Positions 23,023 to 23,501 of a stretch of 23,501 nt of DNA are shown piece by piece. Location: the NCBI GenBank assembly GCA_910588165.1, contig CAJUOR010000024.1, positions 1 through 23,501 on the forward strand, written 5' to 3'. The first letter of the stretch is position 1, and each line of letters begins with the position of its first letter. This stretch comes from an uncultured Thomasclavelia sp. (GTDB taxonomy: Bacteria > Bacillota_I > Bacilli_A > Erysipelotrichales > Coprobacillaceae). The notes under the pieces were generated by a model. The model searched no databases, was not told the DNA's origin, and saw only the letters and a program-made list of their open reading frames with translations. The position numbers and the translations under genes are program-made.

Positions 23023-23501
23023 AGTCTAAATCAACACCATTTGTGGCAATAACTTTCTTATACCAATCAAATGATTTCTTTTTACTTCTTTGATAAGTGC
23101 CTGAGCCATCATCGTGTTTGTCAACATAGATAAAGCCATAGCGCTTAGCTATTTCACCTGTGGAAGCTGAAACTAAATCGATACAGCCCCAAGTTGTATA
23201 ACCCATTAAATCGACACCATCTTCATTGATTGCTTTTTCCATTTCCACAATATGTTCTCTTAAATAATCAATGCGGTAATCATCATTGATAGAGCCGTCT
23301 GCTTCAACTTTGTCATAAGCCCCTAAGCCATTTTCAACGATGAATAAAGGAATTTGATAACGATCATATAAATAGTTTAAAGCGATACGTAGACCGGTTG
23401 GATCGATTTGCCAGCCCCAATCAGAAGCTTTCAAATAAGGATTTTTAAGACCGCCAAATAAGTTACCGCCCACTGTATCCGTTATACTTGGATCTGTACA
23501 T
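23021..23501 (-). CDS. 6-phospho-beta-glucosidase (GH1), C-terminal part, truncated by window edge
   Basis: The frame is open to the right edge of the window, so the true start is outside; a GTG at 23473 is internal. About 160 C-terminal residues are visible. GH1 landmarks are SDWGWQIDPTGLR, the nucleophile Glu in LFIVENGLGA, the WGCIDLVSASTGE segment and KRYGFIYVD, and the phosphate-recognising tail with SKKKSFDWYKKVI. The enzyme hydrolyses phosphorylated beta-glucosides imported by a PTS, which fits with the EIIC permease elsewhere in the window, although the two are 17 kb apart and not in one operon. Confidence 0.93.
   Translation of the reverse strand, partial: CTDPSITDTVGGNLFGGLKNPYLKASDWGWQIDPTGLRIALNYLYDRYQIPLFIVENGLGAYDKVEADGSINDDYRIDYLREHIVEMEKAINEDGVDLMGYTTWGCIDLVSASTGEIAKRYGFIYVDKHDDGSGTYQRSKKKSFDWYKKVIATNGVDLD

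Noticed and set aside
1..23501. CRISPR arrays, transposons, prophage genes, tRNA or rRNA genes
   Set aside because: No regularly spaced repeats, transposase or integrase motifs, terminal inverted repeats or tRNA-like cloverleaf ends were seen. The genes are housekeeping, sugar use and signalling.

Overview
The window looks like chromosome of a low-GC Firmicute that uses the standard code: TGA is a stop in at least rimM and the response-regulator gene. Shine-Dalgarno sequences are strong (AAGGAGG type), promoters are sigma-A type, leuS has a T-box, SMC is short, and the order is smc-ftsY-ylxM-ffh-rpsP-khpA-rimM-trmD. I would guess an Erysipelotrichia-like host. That is inference from gene style, not a database match.

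Layout. (1) 1-1054 (+): the C-terminal part of a CNNM/CorC-type membrane protein, convergent with rpsD through a shared terminator. (2) 1156-3206 (-): rpsD with its own promoter and a long structured leader, preceded by a CoA-binding-fold protein and an endonuclease/exonuclease/phosphatase-fold protein. (3) 3416-4506 (-): one gene for a putative TIM-barrel glycoside hydrolase, broken by a single-base frameshift. (4) 4733-7886: a sugar locus with a PTS EIIC permease (-), divergent from a NagB-like sugar-phosphate isomerase (+) and an RpiR-family regulator (+). The divergent region holds a perfect 17-bp palindrome. (5) 7966-10630 (-): leuS under a leucine T-box. (6) 10691-18243 (-): housekeeping genes for chromosome condensation (smc), the SRP pathway (ftsY, ylxM, ffh), and ribosome and tRNA maturation (rpsP, khpA, rimM, trmD). 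(7) 18332-22941 (-): a four-gene operon of nrnA-like phosphoesterase, an unrecognised three-helix membrane protein, an OmpR-type response regulator and a sensor histidine kinase. (8) 23021-end (-): the C-terminal part of a GH1 6-phospho-beta-glucosidase.

Together, the PTS permease, NagB-like protein, RpiR regulator, broken hydrolase and GH1 enzyme point to PTS-based use of beta-linked or amino-sugar oligosaccharides. The rest is core information processing and envelope sensing. I see no CRISPR array, insertion sequence, prophage, tRNA or rRNA gene. The least explained parts are the membrane protein beside the two-component system, the frameshifted hydrolase, the rpsD leader and the intra-operon terminators. 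No intergenic stretch without a gene exceeds about 340 bases; the longest holds the leuS T-box and promoter.
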